The notes beneath the pieces were generated by a model. The model saw only the letters and a program-made list of their open reading frames with translations, ran no database searches and had not been told where the DNA came from. This document shows, one piece after another, positions 12,850-23,600 of a stretch of DNA of 64,000 nucleotides; positions within the stretch are counted from its first letter, which is position 1, and the number at the start of each line of letters is the position of its first letter. The translations under genes and the position numbers were made by a program. The stretch is from Aphidius gifuensis. Its lineage: Eukaryota; Arthropoda; Insecta; Hymenoptera; Braconidae. The DNA is taken from positions 29,668,154 to 29,732,153 of the forward strand of contig NC_057788.1 of NCBI RefSeq assembly GCF_014905175.1. Direction: 5' to 3'.

Positions 12850-13322
12850 TGAAATAAAGTTTTCAGAGAATAACACCGAACACGTGATGTCCCTGTTAGA
12901 CATTGACCTCAACAATGGCGATTTATTTGCGGGAATATTTAACTCATGATTTATCAATGCACTTCTTTAAAATAATTTTTAAAAAATTAATTTTAATTGA
13001 TATAAATATATCAATATATCTGAAAATAATAATTATTAAAATGTTCATGTAAGTTATTTTGTTATATAATAATTTTTACTTGAGACTTGGAGTACAATAA
13101 ATAATATAAAAACCAAAAGAATAAAATTATTTAATTATTGTTTTTTATTTCATTTTTATTATTATATCAATTTAAAAAAAGAAAAGTTTACATTTTCAAT
13201 AATATGAATGTTTGAATAGTTAATTTCAAAGATTTGTAAAAAAAAAGTTTATTAATGTAAATAATAATAAATTGGAATGAGTTGTGCCATGTATATTGAT
13301 GTAAGATAATATAAGTTGGTGT
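12850..13322. other. Intergenic stretch upstream of the two-domain gene
   Basis: It should contain the missing 5' end of the two-domain ISG12-like gene. A minus-strand ATG at 12904-12902 opens nine codons and could splice from GTGTTA to the acceptor at 12830, but this is speculative. The rest, 12960-13320, is AT-rich and carries the 3' untranslated region of the next gene. Confidence 0.4.
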
Positions 13323-13508
13323 TTAAAATGGTTTTTTAGCACCATGAGACTGCAACTGAGAGACTATGCCTCCTTTAGGCACTTCTCCCTTGACAGCACC
13401 TTCACGCATTATGCCAGCAGCCTGAGAGTCAGCTTTGATCCCTTGAGTTCCGAATCCAAGGCCACCACCTTTGCCACCTTGTTGAGTGTTTTGTTGACCT
13501 TTAGACAT
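13323..13508 (-). CDS. Small polar ISG12-like paralogue (61 residues)
   Basis: The start codon lies two bases into an exon that begins after an acceptor (TTTTTACAG, exon from 13510). A leader exon, about 13917-13862, ends in the donor GTAAGT. The 61-residue product starts MSKGQQNTQQGGKGGGLG and has no hydrophobic run. From GFGTQGIKADSQAAGIM to LQSHGA it aligns without a gap over 40 residues with the core of the 168-residue neighbour, with 19 identities. Key glycines, alanines and the QS-GA end are kept, while many hydrophobic positions became Lys, Glu, Asp, Arg or Gln. It therefore looks like a soluble derivative of the family. What it does is unknown; a dominant regulator of its membrane relatives is one guess. 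The promoter has a TATA box and a kappa-B site. Confidence 0.78.
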   Translation of the reverse strand: MSKGQQNTQQGGKGGGLGFGTQGIKADSQAAGIMREGAVKGEVPKGGIVSQLQSHGAKKPF

Positions 13509-13940
13509 TTCTGTAAAAATTATAAATTGCATACATTAAAAACCATTCACAATATGTAACATTAAAATTGTAAAAAAAATATTAAAAATTATAAATTAAC
13601 AAATATTAATTTGACATTAAATAATCTTTTTTTTCACACACAAATTATAAAAGTTAAAGAAACTTATTAAACATAAAAAACAATTAACAGTATTTCTACC
13701 ATTTAAATTAAATGCTTAGTTTTTAAATTTAATATTTAATAAAATTTATAAAAAAATATAAAATTCTAATTAAAAAAAAACCAAGATATTTTAAATTATT
13801 TTCTATTATATTTGTTTAAAAAATTTACAACAGAATTTAATTTATAAATTAAATAACTTACTAATTTTTTTTTTTTAAGATGTTGATTTATCGACTTTGA
13901 CGTTGATTTTGATTGTGTCCTTTGAGAGCCAGAGGAGTAG

Positions 13941-13996
13941 TTTATATAGGTCTAGGCATCACCCCACTCAGGGTCTCCAATCAAACTGGGAATCCC
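13941..13996 (-). promoter_or_regulatory. NF-kappa-B (Rel)-type site plus TATA box of the polar ISG12-like gene
   Basis: GGGATTCCC (13996-13988 on the minus strand), a perfect kappa-B-type half-symmetric site, lies about 40 bases upstream of TATATAAA (13948-13941). The expected start is about 30 bases after the TATA box, near 13917. Rel proteins (Dorsal, Dif, Relish) bind such sites in insect immune genes, so immune induction is a reasonable inference. Confidence 0.6.
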
Positions 13997-13999
13997 AGT

Positions 14000-14598
14000 T
14001 TTAACTTTTAACTTGTGAATGACTAAGAATTTACTGGAAACCAAGACCAACCACTCCAACAGTTCAATTTACAAGAATTTTTCAGATTGGTTTATCAAAA
14101 TAAAATTCGCATAATAATCGTATCATTTAATTGGAGTCATATTACCCTGAAAATAATTTGATTGTTGGTGGTCCTGACTGTGTTCAACAAGGAACCGCCG
14201 CAGCAGCAGTATTAATCGTAACTCTATATCAAAGCATATAATTGTGTTTATTATTTTTATTCAAGGAAACATTTGTCATGGTGTTTTTATTACTTGGCTG
14301 TACTTATGTTTCTTTTTCTTTTTTTTCTCGAGATTATTTAATCATTCAATAAACGTTAACACAATTATTTATCAAAATAATCATATAAAAAACATACAAG
14401 TACATCCGGAGTTTTAATTTCAGCTACTTCTTGATAATTATAACATGATAAATAAAATTTTTTCAAATGATAACACTGCAGATTGATTATTGATGGAATT
14501 GATTGAAAAAGCAGGTCATATTAAATTAATGATTGATAAATATTTATTTTTTTAAAAGAGTATTTAAGTTTAGTAAGAAAATACAACATTTTTGTTAT
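14000..14598. other. Spacer between polar paralogue and 168-residue gene
   Basis: No gene seen. The part 14470-14590 is similar to 15460-15580, marking the downstream flank of the local tandem duplication. A pyrimidine-rich TTTCTTTTTC stretch lies near 14308-14328. Confidence 0.6.
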
Positions 14599-15105
14599 TC
14601 ACCTAGATGAAGTTATTAAAGAGTAAACTGACTTTGTCAATGAAGCAGCACCACTTGCAAGATTACCAACTTGATTAACTCCACTCTTTGCTAACTCATA
14701 TACTTGAGGTGCATGTGTAGAGTAAGCATACTTTGTCAGAGAAACTGCACCACCAGCTCCACTCTTTGCCAAATCATATGCTTTTGATGCTTTAGGTTTG
14801 CAATCTTCAACCGATGGCACTGATGCTGCAAGAGGTACCATCATTAAACCAATTACAACAGCTGTTTTTTTGGCAATTGCCCCGACTGCACCAATACTTT
14901 GACAACTTGCAACTACTCCTCCAGAAGCAGTTGTTCCACCAGTTGCCATTGCTGACATTACACCAGCTGCTTTTGATCCTGCGAGGATACCTGCTGATTT
15001 GAAACCAACAGCTTTGACTATCATTGGAACTCCAAAAAAGGCTATTGTCCCACATACACCAGCACGGATCGCCCAATCTGTGTAGCTGGTCCTGGTCTCA
15101 CTCAT
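14599..15105 (-). CDS. ISG12-like (IFI6/IFI27 family) protein, 168 residues
   Basis: A single coding exon runs from ATG at 15105 to TGA at 14601-14599. A leader intron (15225-15134, GTAAGT to CATCAG) separates it from an untranslated exon near 15317-15226, itself preceded by a TATA box (TATAAAAA, 15347-15340). The protein has a polar N-terminus (MSETRTSYTDWAIRAG), hydrophobic segments at about 17-35, the family core at 33-80 (GFKSAGILAGSKAAGVM, then SGGVVASCQSIGAVGAIA), and a hydrophobic stretch at 81-97. The C-terminal region, 109-165, holds two amphipathic repeats built on Y-(D/E)-L-A-K-S-G and SLTK. The longer tail distinguishes it from the minimal 75-residue member. It is probably a membrane-inserted immune-type effector, inferred from the family only. 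The adjacent locus at 15.7-16.1 kb is a decayed copy. Confidence 0.87.
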   Translation of the reverse strand: MSETRTSYTDWAIRAGVCGTIAFFGVPMIVKAVGFKSAGILAGSKAAGVMSAMATGGTTASGGVVASCQSIGAVGAIAKKTAVVIGLMMVPLAASVPSVEDCKPKASKAYDLAKSGAGGAVSLTKYAYSTHAPQVYELAKSGVNQVGNLASGAASLTKSVYSLITSSR

Positions 15106-15339
15106 GATTTTAATTTATGTACTTTTTTGTTTCCTGATGAAAATATATGTCAAGTAAATTGTAGCTATTTTGTATTTTATCGAATATTGCCAGTTTTTAA
15201 TTAGATGGTAAATTATTTTACTTACTTGGAATTAATTGAATTTGGATAAATTATATAATATTGATATGATTATCAAAACAAAATGTCAGTGTTGAACATC
15301 TGTCATATATTAGTGTCTTGTTGATGTTTTTTTTTGGTA

Positions 15340-15347
15340 TTTTTATA
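15340..15347 (-). promoter_or_regulatory. TATA box of the 168-residue ISG12-like gene
   Basis: TATAAAAA on the minus strand, about 30 bases upstream of the inferred start near 15317. The leader exon then ends at the GTAAGT donor at 15225. Confidence 0.45.
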
Positions 15348-15579
15348 ACCTACCACTGCAGCGCTGAATTCAATTCATGGCTGATCAACACACTTTTATA
15401 AAATAAACATATATTTAATACTACTTAAATTTTAAAACTACAAAATTGATGATGCATGATAAGACTGCAAATTAATTCATGGAATTGATTAAACACAAAA
15501 AAACAAGTCATATTAAAATAATGATAAATTAATATTTATTTTCTTAAAAGAGTATTTAAATTTAGTAAAGAAATACAAC

Positions 15580-16113
15580 ATCGAGATCAAGTGATGGTCT
15601 TCTGAGCAGTACCACTTGTAAGATAAAAAGCTTGATTAACTCTACTCTCCTAATTCATATGCTTGTGATACTTATGACTCAGTATCCTCTCTAGATGTTA
15701 TTGGTGATGAAAATGGCCAATTCCAAGACCAATCATCATAGCTTATGTTTTAGAAATTGCTCCAACTGCACCAATACTTTGGCAAGTTGCAACAAGTCCT
15801 CCAGAAGCAGTAACTACACCAGTTGCTATCGTTGACATCAATGATGCTGCTGTTGATCCAGCAGCTATACCTGCCGCTTTAAAACCAATTGCTGAAACTA
15901 CGGCTGGTACTCCAAAAAAGGCTATTGCCCCAAATACACCAGCGCTGATCACCCAATCTGTGTATCTAGTCTCGCTTATGTTGGTAAATTGTGTATTTGT
16001 TTTCCTGATTAAAATATATCTTCCAATTATTTTCTATTTCATCCAATCTTGCCAGCTTTTAATTTATACTAAATTAAATTAAATGGTAAATTATTTTAAA
16101 TTATTTTACTTAG
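15580..16113 (-). pseudogene. Decayed tandem duplicate of the 168-residue ISG12-like gene
   Basis: The copy follows its neighbour codon by codon from SET-RYTDW-ISAGVFG through GFKAAGIAAGSTAASLM to CQSIGAVGAISKT. Three lesions are visible. The start ATG is ATA (15979-15977). The leader-intron donor GTAAGT has become CTAAGT (16113-16108). A TAA at 15745-15743 interrupts the frame where the intact gene reads on. Sequence matching the tail of the intact gene persists down to about 15600 but is out of order for translation. Flanking DNA is also duplicated. A short product from an internal ATG (15851) cannot be excluded, but it would lack half of the core. Confidence 0.82.
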
Positions 16114-16371
16114 TTGGAAATAATTATCAAATCAAAAAGAAAAAAAAGCACCAAAGATATCACCACGAATGTCTGCCTTGAAAAAATATTATTTCCAGAA
16201 TAATAATCAAGCGAAAAAAAAAAAAAGGAAATAATAAAACAAATGCCAAGATGGATTTAAAAAAAAAAAATAATAAAATTGTTTTTTCACTTAGGTTATT
16301 TAATATAATAAAATCTTATAATAAAAAATATTATATAAATATAAATTAATATAAATATCAATTGTATAATA
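16114..16371. other. Intergenic between ISG12-like cluster and orphan gene
   Basis: Very AT-rich, with poly-A runs. It should contain the promoter of the plus-strand gene at 16372, but no clear TATA box and initiator pair stands out from the background. Confidence 0.5.
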
Positions 16372-18355
16372 ATGATGCATGAAAAATATTATGAAAATAA
16401 ATTTAAAAAAAATGAAATTAAATTACAAACACCAAGTCCTTTATCATCTGATTCTGATAATGGTAAAAGTTTAATTTATTTTTCAATGAAAAAAAAAAAA
16501 TGTTTATTATATATTTATTATTTAATATTCTAGACATCAGTAAAAGTCTTATCAATGAAATCAATGAAGCTTGTCAACCAGTAAAAAATTCTGGTAAATA
16601 TAAATAAAATATTCTACACGTACTTCAACTTGACAAAATAAAAAAAACTTCTCAAAACTAAAATAAGTGATTCTTTCAGAAAACTTCACAACAAAAAGTT
16701 TAACTTCAAGTTTAAATTGTGAAAAAATAACAGAAAATGGATCTTCAGTTTTTTTGAAAGCATTGAAAAACCGACTCAATAATTTACCTGGACGTTTACC
16801 AGAAACTTTAAAAAATGAAAATAGAAGTTTAACTGAAGATTGTTACTTTGATCTTAAACTTTATGAAAATCGTATTGATGAAAAAGATGAAGTAGAAGTT
16901 GACTCTAAAATTACAACTTTAGAAAAAAATTTAAATAATGTAACTAATAATTTAAATGATGCAAGAGCTCGTAGACGTGCAAAATTAGCATTATCAAAAA
17001 TGCAATCAAGTGATGACGAAGGTCTTGAACAATCTCCAATATCAACTGATCCACCAACATCAAGAATTCCCAACTATCAATCTGTAAGAAAAAAAAAAAT
17101 TAATCATCAAAGTTCAGAGAGTGAATCTGATAATTTCTACAATAAATTTAATGATAATAAAATTAAAAAAAATACAATAATATTAAAACCAATAAAGTCA
17201 TCAATAAAAGAGAGGAAAAAATTAAAAAATAATAATTCATCATGGATCAATCAACAAGATACATTTGATGATAACAATAAAATACATACTGTTTTTATTC
17301 CAAAATTAGATCTTCAATCAGAGGAATATTTATCAACATCACCAGATTATTTAAATAACAACACATCAGCTGATAATCGTGATAAAGAAATTGACGATCT
17401 TGTCGAGGCATTGTCTCAAGTTACACTTAGGCGATCACATCAAATTAGATGGACACAAAAAACCAATAACATTCATACACAATCAGCTCCAGTATCATCA
17501 CGTCAAAGCAGAAACCTGGATGATCCCTCCAAGACATTCAGAGTATCCCATGCAAATCCAAGACACATTGAAACACCTGACAAACATAATAAAAAAAATT
17601 CAACTGTAATTCATTTGGAACTATTAAGATCAAAAAAATCAATGATTAATTTAGCTGATATGTTACACAACAATACAATCAATAATATAAATAATATAAA
17701 TAATATTAATAACAACAAAATATATATAAATACCTCAACTCAATTGAGCTCTTCATCACTAACAAAATTAAATAATAAAAAATACAAAAATCCTGATGAT
17801 AATAGTAATAGCAATACAAAAAAAAAACGTAAAAAATTTAATAATTTTTCACGAATATTTACAAGAAAATTTAGTAATAAAAAAATGATATGTGAAAATA
17901 AAATAATTACACCAATTTATGAAAATAGAAATTATCCATACAGTTCATCAGATGATAGTGATAAAAATTTTGAATATCATAAAAAGTATGATAATTATTA
18001 TGGACATGTTGATGATGATGATGATGCAAATGCAAATTATTTGATTAATAAAAAATTCAACATGAATAATCAATGGGTTAAAAATATAAATAATAATGAA
18101 AAAAAATATTATAATAAATCACCGTATGATGTATTTTTTGTTAAAAATTATCATCAAGATAATTTTGTAAATATTAAAAATGAAGATAATTCAAGTTTTA
18201 TTGAAGATTCATATGATGAAAGTGAATTTAGTTTATCAAGCAAAAATAGTGAAAAAAAAAATATCAATAGTAAAAGAAATTTACATAATAATAATTTAAA
18301 TAATGGATGTTTTTGTTTTCGTTTTTTTAAACTATTTTTTGTTAATGAAAATTAA
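16372..18355 (+). CDS. Unrecognised Asn/Lys-rich 608-residue protein
   Basis: Three exons join in frame: 16372-16462 (donor GTAAAA), 16534-16593 (donor GTAAAT) and 16680-18355, both junctions at phase 1. The start is the first of two ATGs in frame; an AATAAA lies ten bases after the stop. I do not recognise the family. About residues 105-150 contain a likely coiled coil (ITTLEKNLNNVTNNLNDARA) and a basic run (ARARRRAKLALSKMQ), followed by an acidic/Ser segment and a proline-containing segment. The middle has a less biased block, about residues 285-360, with QVTLRRSHQIRWTQK and SKTFRVSHANPRHIETPD that may be the conserved part. The remainder is Asn/Lys-rich low complexity, with poly-Asn, poly-Asp (near 18011) and a basic RIFTRKFSNKK patch. 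The C-terminus, GCFCFRFFKLFF, is Cys/Phe-rich and could be lipid-modified. It is probably cytosolic or nuclear and largely disordered. Confidence 0.78.
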
Positions 18356-18365
18356 TTTTTTTTTT

Positions 18366-18371
18366 AATAAA
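18366..18371 (+). terminator. Poly(A) signal AATAAA of the orphan gene
   Basis: AATAAA begins ten bases after the TAA of the 608-residue frame. In such AT-rich DNA the motif is common, so this is tentative. Confidence 0.35.
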
Positions 18372-20670
18372 TAATAATAATAACTAGTCAAATATTTAAT
18401 TTGCCATGAAGGTATTTTTTTTCTTTATTTGTTCGGCGTTTTTTTTTTACATGGCGATTGATGAACTAATGTTTTTTTTTTTTGTTTATTTAATTTTTCA
18501 ATTAACAATGGTTTATGTAATTTTTATTTATTTTTTTCTCAATATCTAAGAAGTCGTTCATGCTAAATTCAAGTGATAATCCATTCGAAAGTGTTTATTT
18601 TTTTTTGTATTTATTTTTATCATAGGTGACGATTAATTACGACTTTATTTTTTCTTTTAATCGTTATTTTCTTTAAAATTTAAATTCAATAAACTGTTTT
18701 TTTTTTATTTTTTAATTCGCCTAACGCGCAAACTTACATTTATTGTTTATCGTTATTGTTTAATTGTTATAAAAAAAATAAGTCTTTAAATAATCACATA
18801 ACAGTCATCGAGCATATTTATTATTGTTTCATTTATTTTATTTATTGAATTTTTCGTCGGATAAATAATTTGCGCGAAATCCCAAAATAATTTTTCACTG
18901 GGATGACTACTTTTTTTTTTTTTTTTTTGCTCGTTAATATTATTTAAATAAAAAAATAATAATCATTATAATTAATAATAAATAATAAATAATTTATTAA
19001 TTTGGATTAGTTTTTTGCGCAAATACCGACATGGAGGGATGGCAGTTATTTTTCAAGTAAATTTTGTAGTAAAAAAAATGAAGTTAATAATTTTCCAATT
19101 TGCTTGTCTTTAATGCTCATGATTCTTGGAAATATTTGAGTTTAATATCTTTATTTAAACTTTATAAAAGTTTAATAGTTTATAATTATACAGAAAAAAA
19201 AAATAAATAGTTAATTTTCTTTTTAACCGCGACACCGCGAAAATAAAAACTGCAATTAAGCGAAAATGCAATATTCTGTTTAATTTCTTTTAGTAATAAT
19301 TTATCTTGTCGAATAAAATCGATTCAATTTTTCCTATTCTTGTTTTGTTATTATTATAACTATTATTAACTTTTTTTTCTTTTTTTTTTCTTTTATTATT
19401 TTCATTCGCACGCGTATTATAAATACACACCCATATCATCTATACACATACATTATTAATATTACTACAATAAAGATTTATACAGTTTTCATAATTATTG
19501 TTTTTTTTTTTAATTCTTTTTTTTTTTACGACCACACGTTAAACACACCCTTAATAATGCCTTCGTTTTTTATTTATATCACAATGAACTACCGTTGTAT
19601 TTTTTAATATTTCAAAATTTTTTTAAAATTCTTTTTAACGATATTATTTCATTTAATATATTTTTATTTTTAATTTAAATTATTGTTTTTACTTTTTAAA
19701 CGTAAAAACGATTGGCAACTCTTTTTTTTTTAATTTTTCTTTCACCTATTTGTCCCGCAGCTAGAAAAATATATAATTTATTTGATTATCTATTAAATGA
19801 AAGTTAAATTTTATTTTCAAATAATCAAGATTAAAAAAAAAATAAAAAAAAAAAACAAAAAACATTGAGACGAGGAGAGACACACACACTGTCAATTGAT
19901 AATACACGATAATTAATTTTTTTGATAAGAAAAATATGGCTAAAGCGTCTAGGGGTGTCGCGGTGCCATTAAAAAAAATATATATCAAATCAATTTGAAG
20001 TATATTGATAGTTAATAAATATAAAATTTTAAACATATGTCCTTCTAAATAAAATTAAAAAAAAAAAAGACTAAAAACATGATTGACAAAGTCATAGTTC
20101 AATAAAATAATTAATTTTTCTTCAAATTAATATCAGTATTTCTTAATAAAAAAATTTAAAAACAAAATAAATCTAATTATTGATTGAAAAAACAAAAACC
20201 ATTATTATGCTCGTTTATAACGATAATATTATTTTTTTAATTAAAGTTTTTCCGCGAGCAGGACGGAGTTGTAAAAAGGGTGTGATTAGATGTCAAAAAA
20301 TAAAACCGAAAAAAAAAATAATACCACGCAAATATTTGATATTAAAACGTGGCAAAGTGATTGAAAAAAAAAAAAAAAATTAAAATGATTGATCGACGGA
20401 ACGAGGCATTCTAATTATTACAAGATTGGGTGGGTTATAATAAATTTGGGATAATTATTAAATCTAAGAATGCATCGTTATGATCAAAGAAATATTTCGA
20501 AACACATCGATCATCATCATAATTATTAATATTTTTTTTTTCATCAATTATTTCATTAAAGATCAACTATCTTTATAATATAGATATTCTTAATCAATTT
20601 TTTTATCATTATCAATATTTTCAACAATGTCCTCCTCGTCATCATCATCATTATCATTTGTTGTTGATAA
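18372..20670. other. Convergent intergenic region, no gene seen
   Basis: Lies between the 3' ends of the orphan gene (plus) and USP3 (minus). It is T-rich on the plus strand. Short less AT-rich patches occur at 19930-19975 (ATGGCTAAAGCGTCTAGGGG) and 20248-20300, but neither extends into a gene with splice sites. Confidence 0.5.
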
Positions 20671-20676
20671 TTTATT
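20671..20676 (-). terminator. Possible poly(A) signal of USP3
   Basis: AATAAA on the minus strand, 12 bases after the stop codon. It is unusually close to the stop, so the used site may lie further downstream. Confidence 0.3.
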
Positions 20677-20688
20677 ATTTTTACAACG

Positions 20689-23600
20689 TCACAATGGTGG
20701 TGGAATTGAAAATTCACGTCGTACATAAAATAATATGTATGGTTTACATTTAGCAACAAGTTCAGTGCTAACTGGTCGTACACTACTGTCATTAAAATGA
20801 AACCATTGTCCATCATGAACAGCAAATGCAGTGTAATGTCCAGTACCAGCTCTAAATATCAAAATAAAAAAAATAAATTAATATTTCACATAAAAGAAAT
20901 ACTTGAAATAATTAAATATTTACCCAGATCCATGATGAACAATAACAGCAGCAAGATCATACAAATGACTGTTATTTTGTGGTCCAATTTTAACACCAGC
21001 TGAACCCCTTACTGTGTATACAGACATATCAAGTGATTCCATTGGAAAATCAACCTGTGTATCTACCTTGGAACGATATGAATTGCACCATCTAAATCTT
21101 TTAATGTGAAGACACAAAACCTGTAATATAAAAATCATATTGTGACGTCATACTGGACGTCACGCGTCTCATATTTTTTTTTTTTTTTTTAAAAAATAAT
21201 AAAATTTATGAGACCAACTACTAACATTAGGTAGCCTGTGAATCCAGAATCTTTTTGTTGATCGTTGTTTACCAGTACAGCTATCACAAAAATACAGCTC
21301 ACTATCAGCAAGTTCTTCGACCTTGAAAAATCTTGATAAACTACATGTAAGACTACATATTTCTTCTTGTTCCTTTGATCTTGTTCTTTGTAATTTTTCC
21401 GGTATATCCAGTGATAAATCTTGAAATGGCTCATGTGTTTTTGAGTCCGTTCGACAATTCATACAATGAACCTGATAAATAATTAAATTTATTAATTAAA
21501 TTAATCAATGAATTATATAATTATTTAATTAATAATACATACAACACTAAGTAGTGTACCACCAAATACAGCTGTAACAATACTTTGTTTACCACGAAGA
21601 CCAAGTGGTTCATGACCAAGCCTTGGTATTAATTGTAATAATTCAGTGTGTAATCTATCAAGCATATAGGTAAGAAATTCATGAGCATCTTGTTGTTGAT
21701 AACCACGAAAACGTGGTACAACTTTCCATATAACAAGAAATAAACATTCTGGTGATATTGCTTGACCATTACCACCTAAACTGAGATTAAGTAAAACCTA
21801 TAAATAATAATTTCAATAATTAGAATTAAATATTTGCTGTAGATAATGCAAAATATAAATAAAATAATGGTTGCTAAATTACTTTTCTTAATTCTTCAGC
21901 AAGTAATGCATCACTAAGTTCTTTGGCTCTTCCTGGAGCAACAATTCTACCTCTATGTGTTGGTGTTTCATTAAATGCAATACCTTCTAAACTTGGCATT
22001 TGTGTTAAATATTCACAAAAATGACTAATATTATTAAATGATTGTAGGACAACATTCATAAAACATGTATTACCAAGATTTCTTAAACCAACAACTTTTT
22101 TTTCTTTGGTTATTTTTGATGTACGTCTTTTTGTTGCTGATCTATTATCACCACTAGTACCATCTAATGAATGTAATCTTTTACGTGTACGTGGTCTTAA
22201 ATTTCTAACAACAACTTCTGTTTTCCATATTTCATCTGGATCATTATCAACATTAACATTATCAAGATCTTGTGATGTTGATGAACTCCAACTTTCATCA
22301 TTTTCTTTTTGTTCACATTTACGAAATTTTGTTTGACGTATTTTTTCAATTTGACCACTTGATGTATCATTAACAACATAATCATCACATGAATAACTAA
22401 AAATTTAATTTTCATTTATTTTAACAAAGTTATAAATGATTTATATTTTAGCAAATTAAAAACATCAATAAACTCACCAAAATACAGCGAGATTTTCACA
22501 ATCAATGCATACACAGTGATGAGGATTTTCTTTATGATGCTCGAGGGCATGACCATCAACATAACGCCCACAGTGTACGGTACCGCAGTGCAGACACAAC
22601 CAAGTACTTTTTTCCGTGCCACACACTATTTTGTAATCCATCATCAAGAACAAAAAAAAATTAATTAATTAAATAAACAATACACATAATTAATTAACTA
22701 TCACGTTGATATTTGTAACAATAATTATTATTAAAATAGAAAAACAATGAAGGAAAAAAAACAATTGTAAAAATAAACAATCTAGAACATATTGATAAAT
22801 AATTAACAAGACAACATTAACAGATGGGATTTAAATAAAAGCATAAACTTCCAAGTATTGAAAGAATAAATAATCAATGAAATAAATAAATGAAAAAAAG
22901 GGGTTACAGCATGTGTGTTGTTGTAAACTTAAAGGGAACCATCCAGTCCTTTGTAAATGTGTGTATATCTGCAGATGGTTTATTCAATAAGGGATGAGAT
23001 TAATCATGCTGCGGCAATATCCCCCCATATTGATAGATAATTTCATTAAAATATAATTAAAAGATGAAGAATAATTTTACTGGGTGTTGGCTGAATATAT
23101 TTTTTCCCTGACAACGAGTATATGAACTCTTATTTTATCATCAGAAAAGTTGATGATGCCACATCTTCAAGAGGATAGACTCATTTGAATTTTATTTTCA
23201 TTTATTTTACATTAAACTGTAATACTCATATTTACAGCTGTAATAAAAAAATCAAATTTCCGTTATAATTATATCTATTTTTTTTTTCATATTAAAAAAA
23301 AAAATAGTAAAATTATTATCATTTTTTTTAATAGTTAAAAATTCATTAAAAAATAATTATTTTTTTTTTGGAGTATTTATAGAGTGTTGATTAAAATAAA
23401 AATTGATAAAATTATTTTTACATTAGTCATTGATTGATGAGTCACTGTGACGTATTATTTTTGAGATAAATTAAAAAAAAAGTTTTAAAAATAATTTTTG
23501 TTAATTATTTAGAGTTATAAAATAAATATTTTTTTTTTCTTTACTGTTTGTATTATTTAAAATTGTATGAATCATTAAATAATCCAAAGAATTAATAATT

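Noticed and set aside
12930..12960. GGGAATATTT as a second kappa-B site near the two-domain gene
   Set aside because: Does not match the 3' half of the Rel consensus; weak in AT-rich DNA.
19936..20000. ATGGCTAAAGCGTCTAGGGG as a coding exon
   Set aside because: Only 20 codons, no donor in frame and no neighbouring exons.
20180..20383. 67-codon Lys-rich frame on the plus strand
   Set aside because: Lys/Ile-rich from A-rich DNA; no homology recognised.
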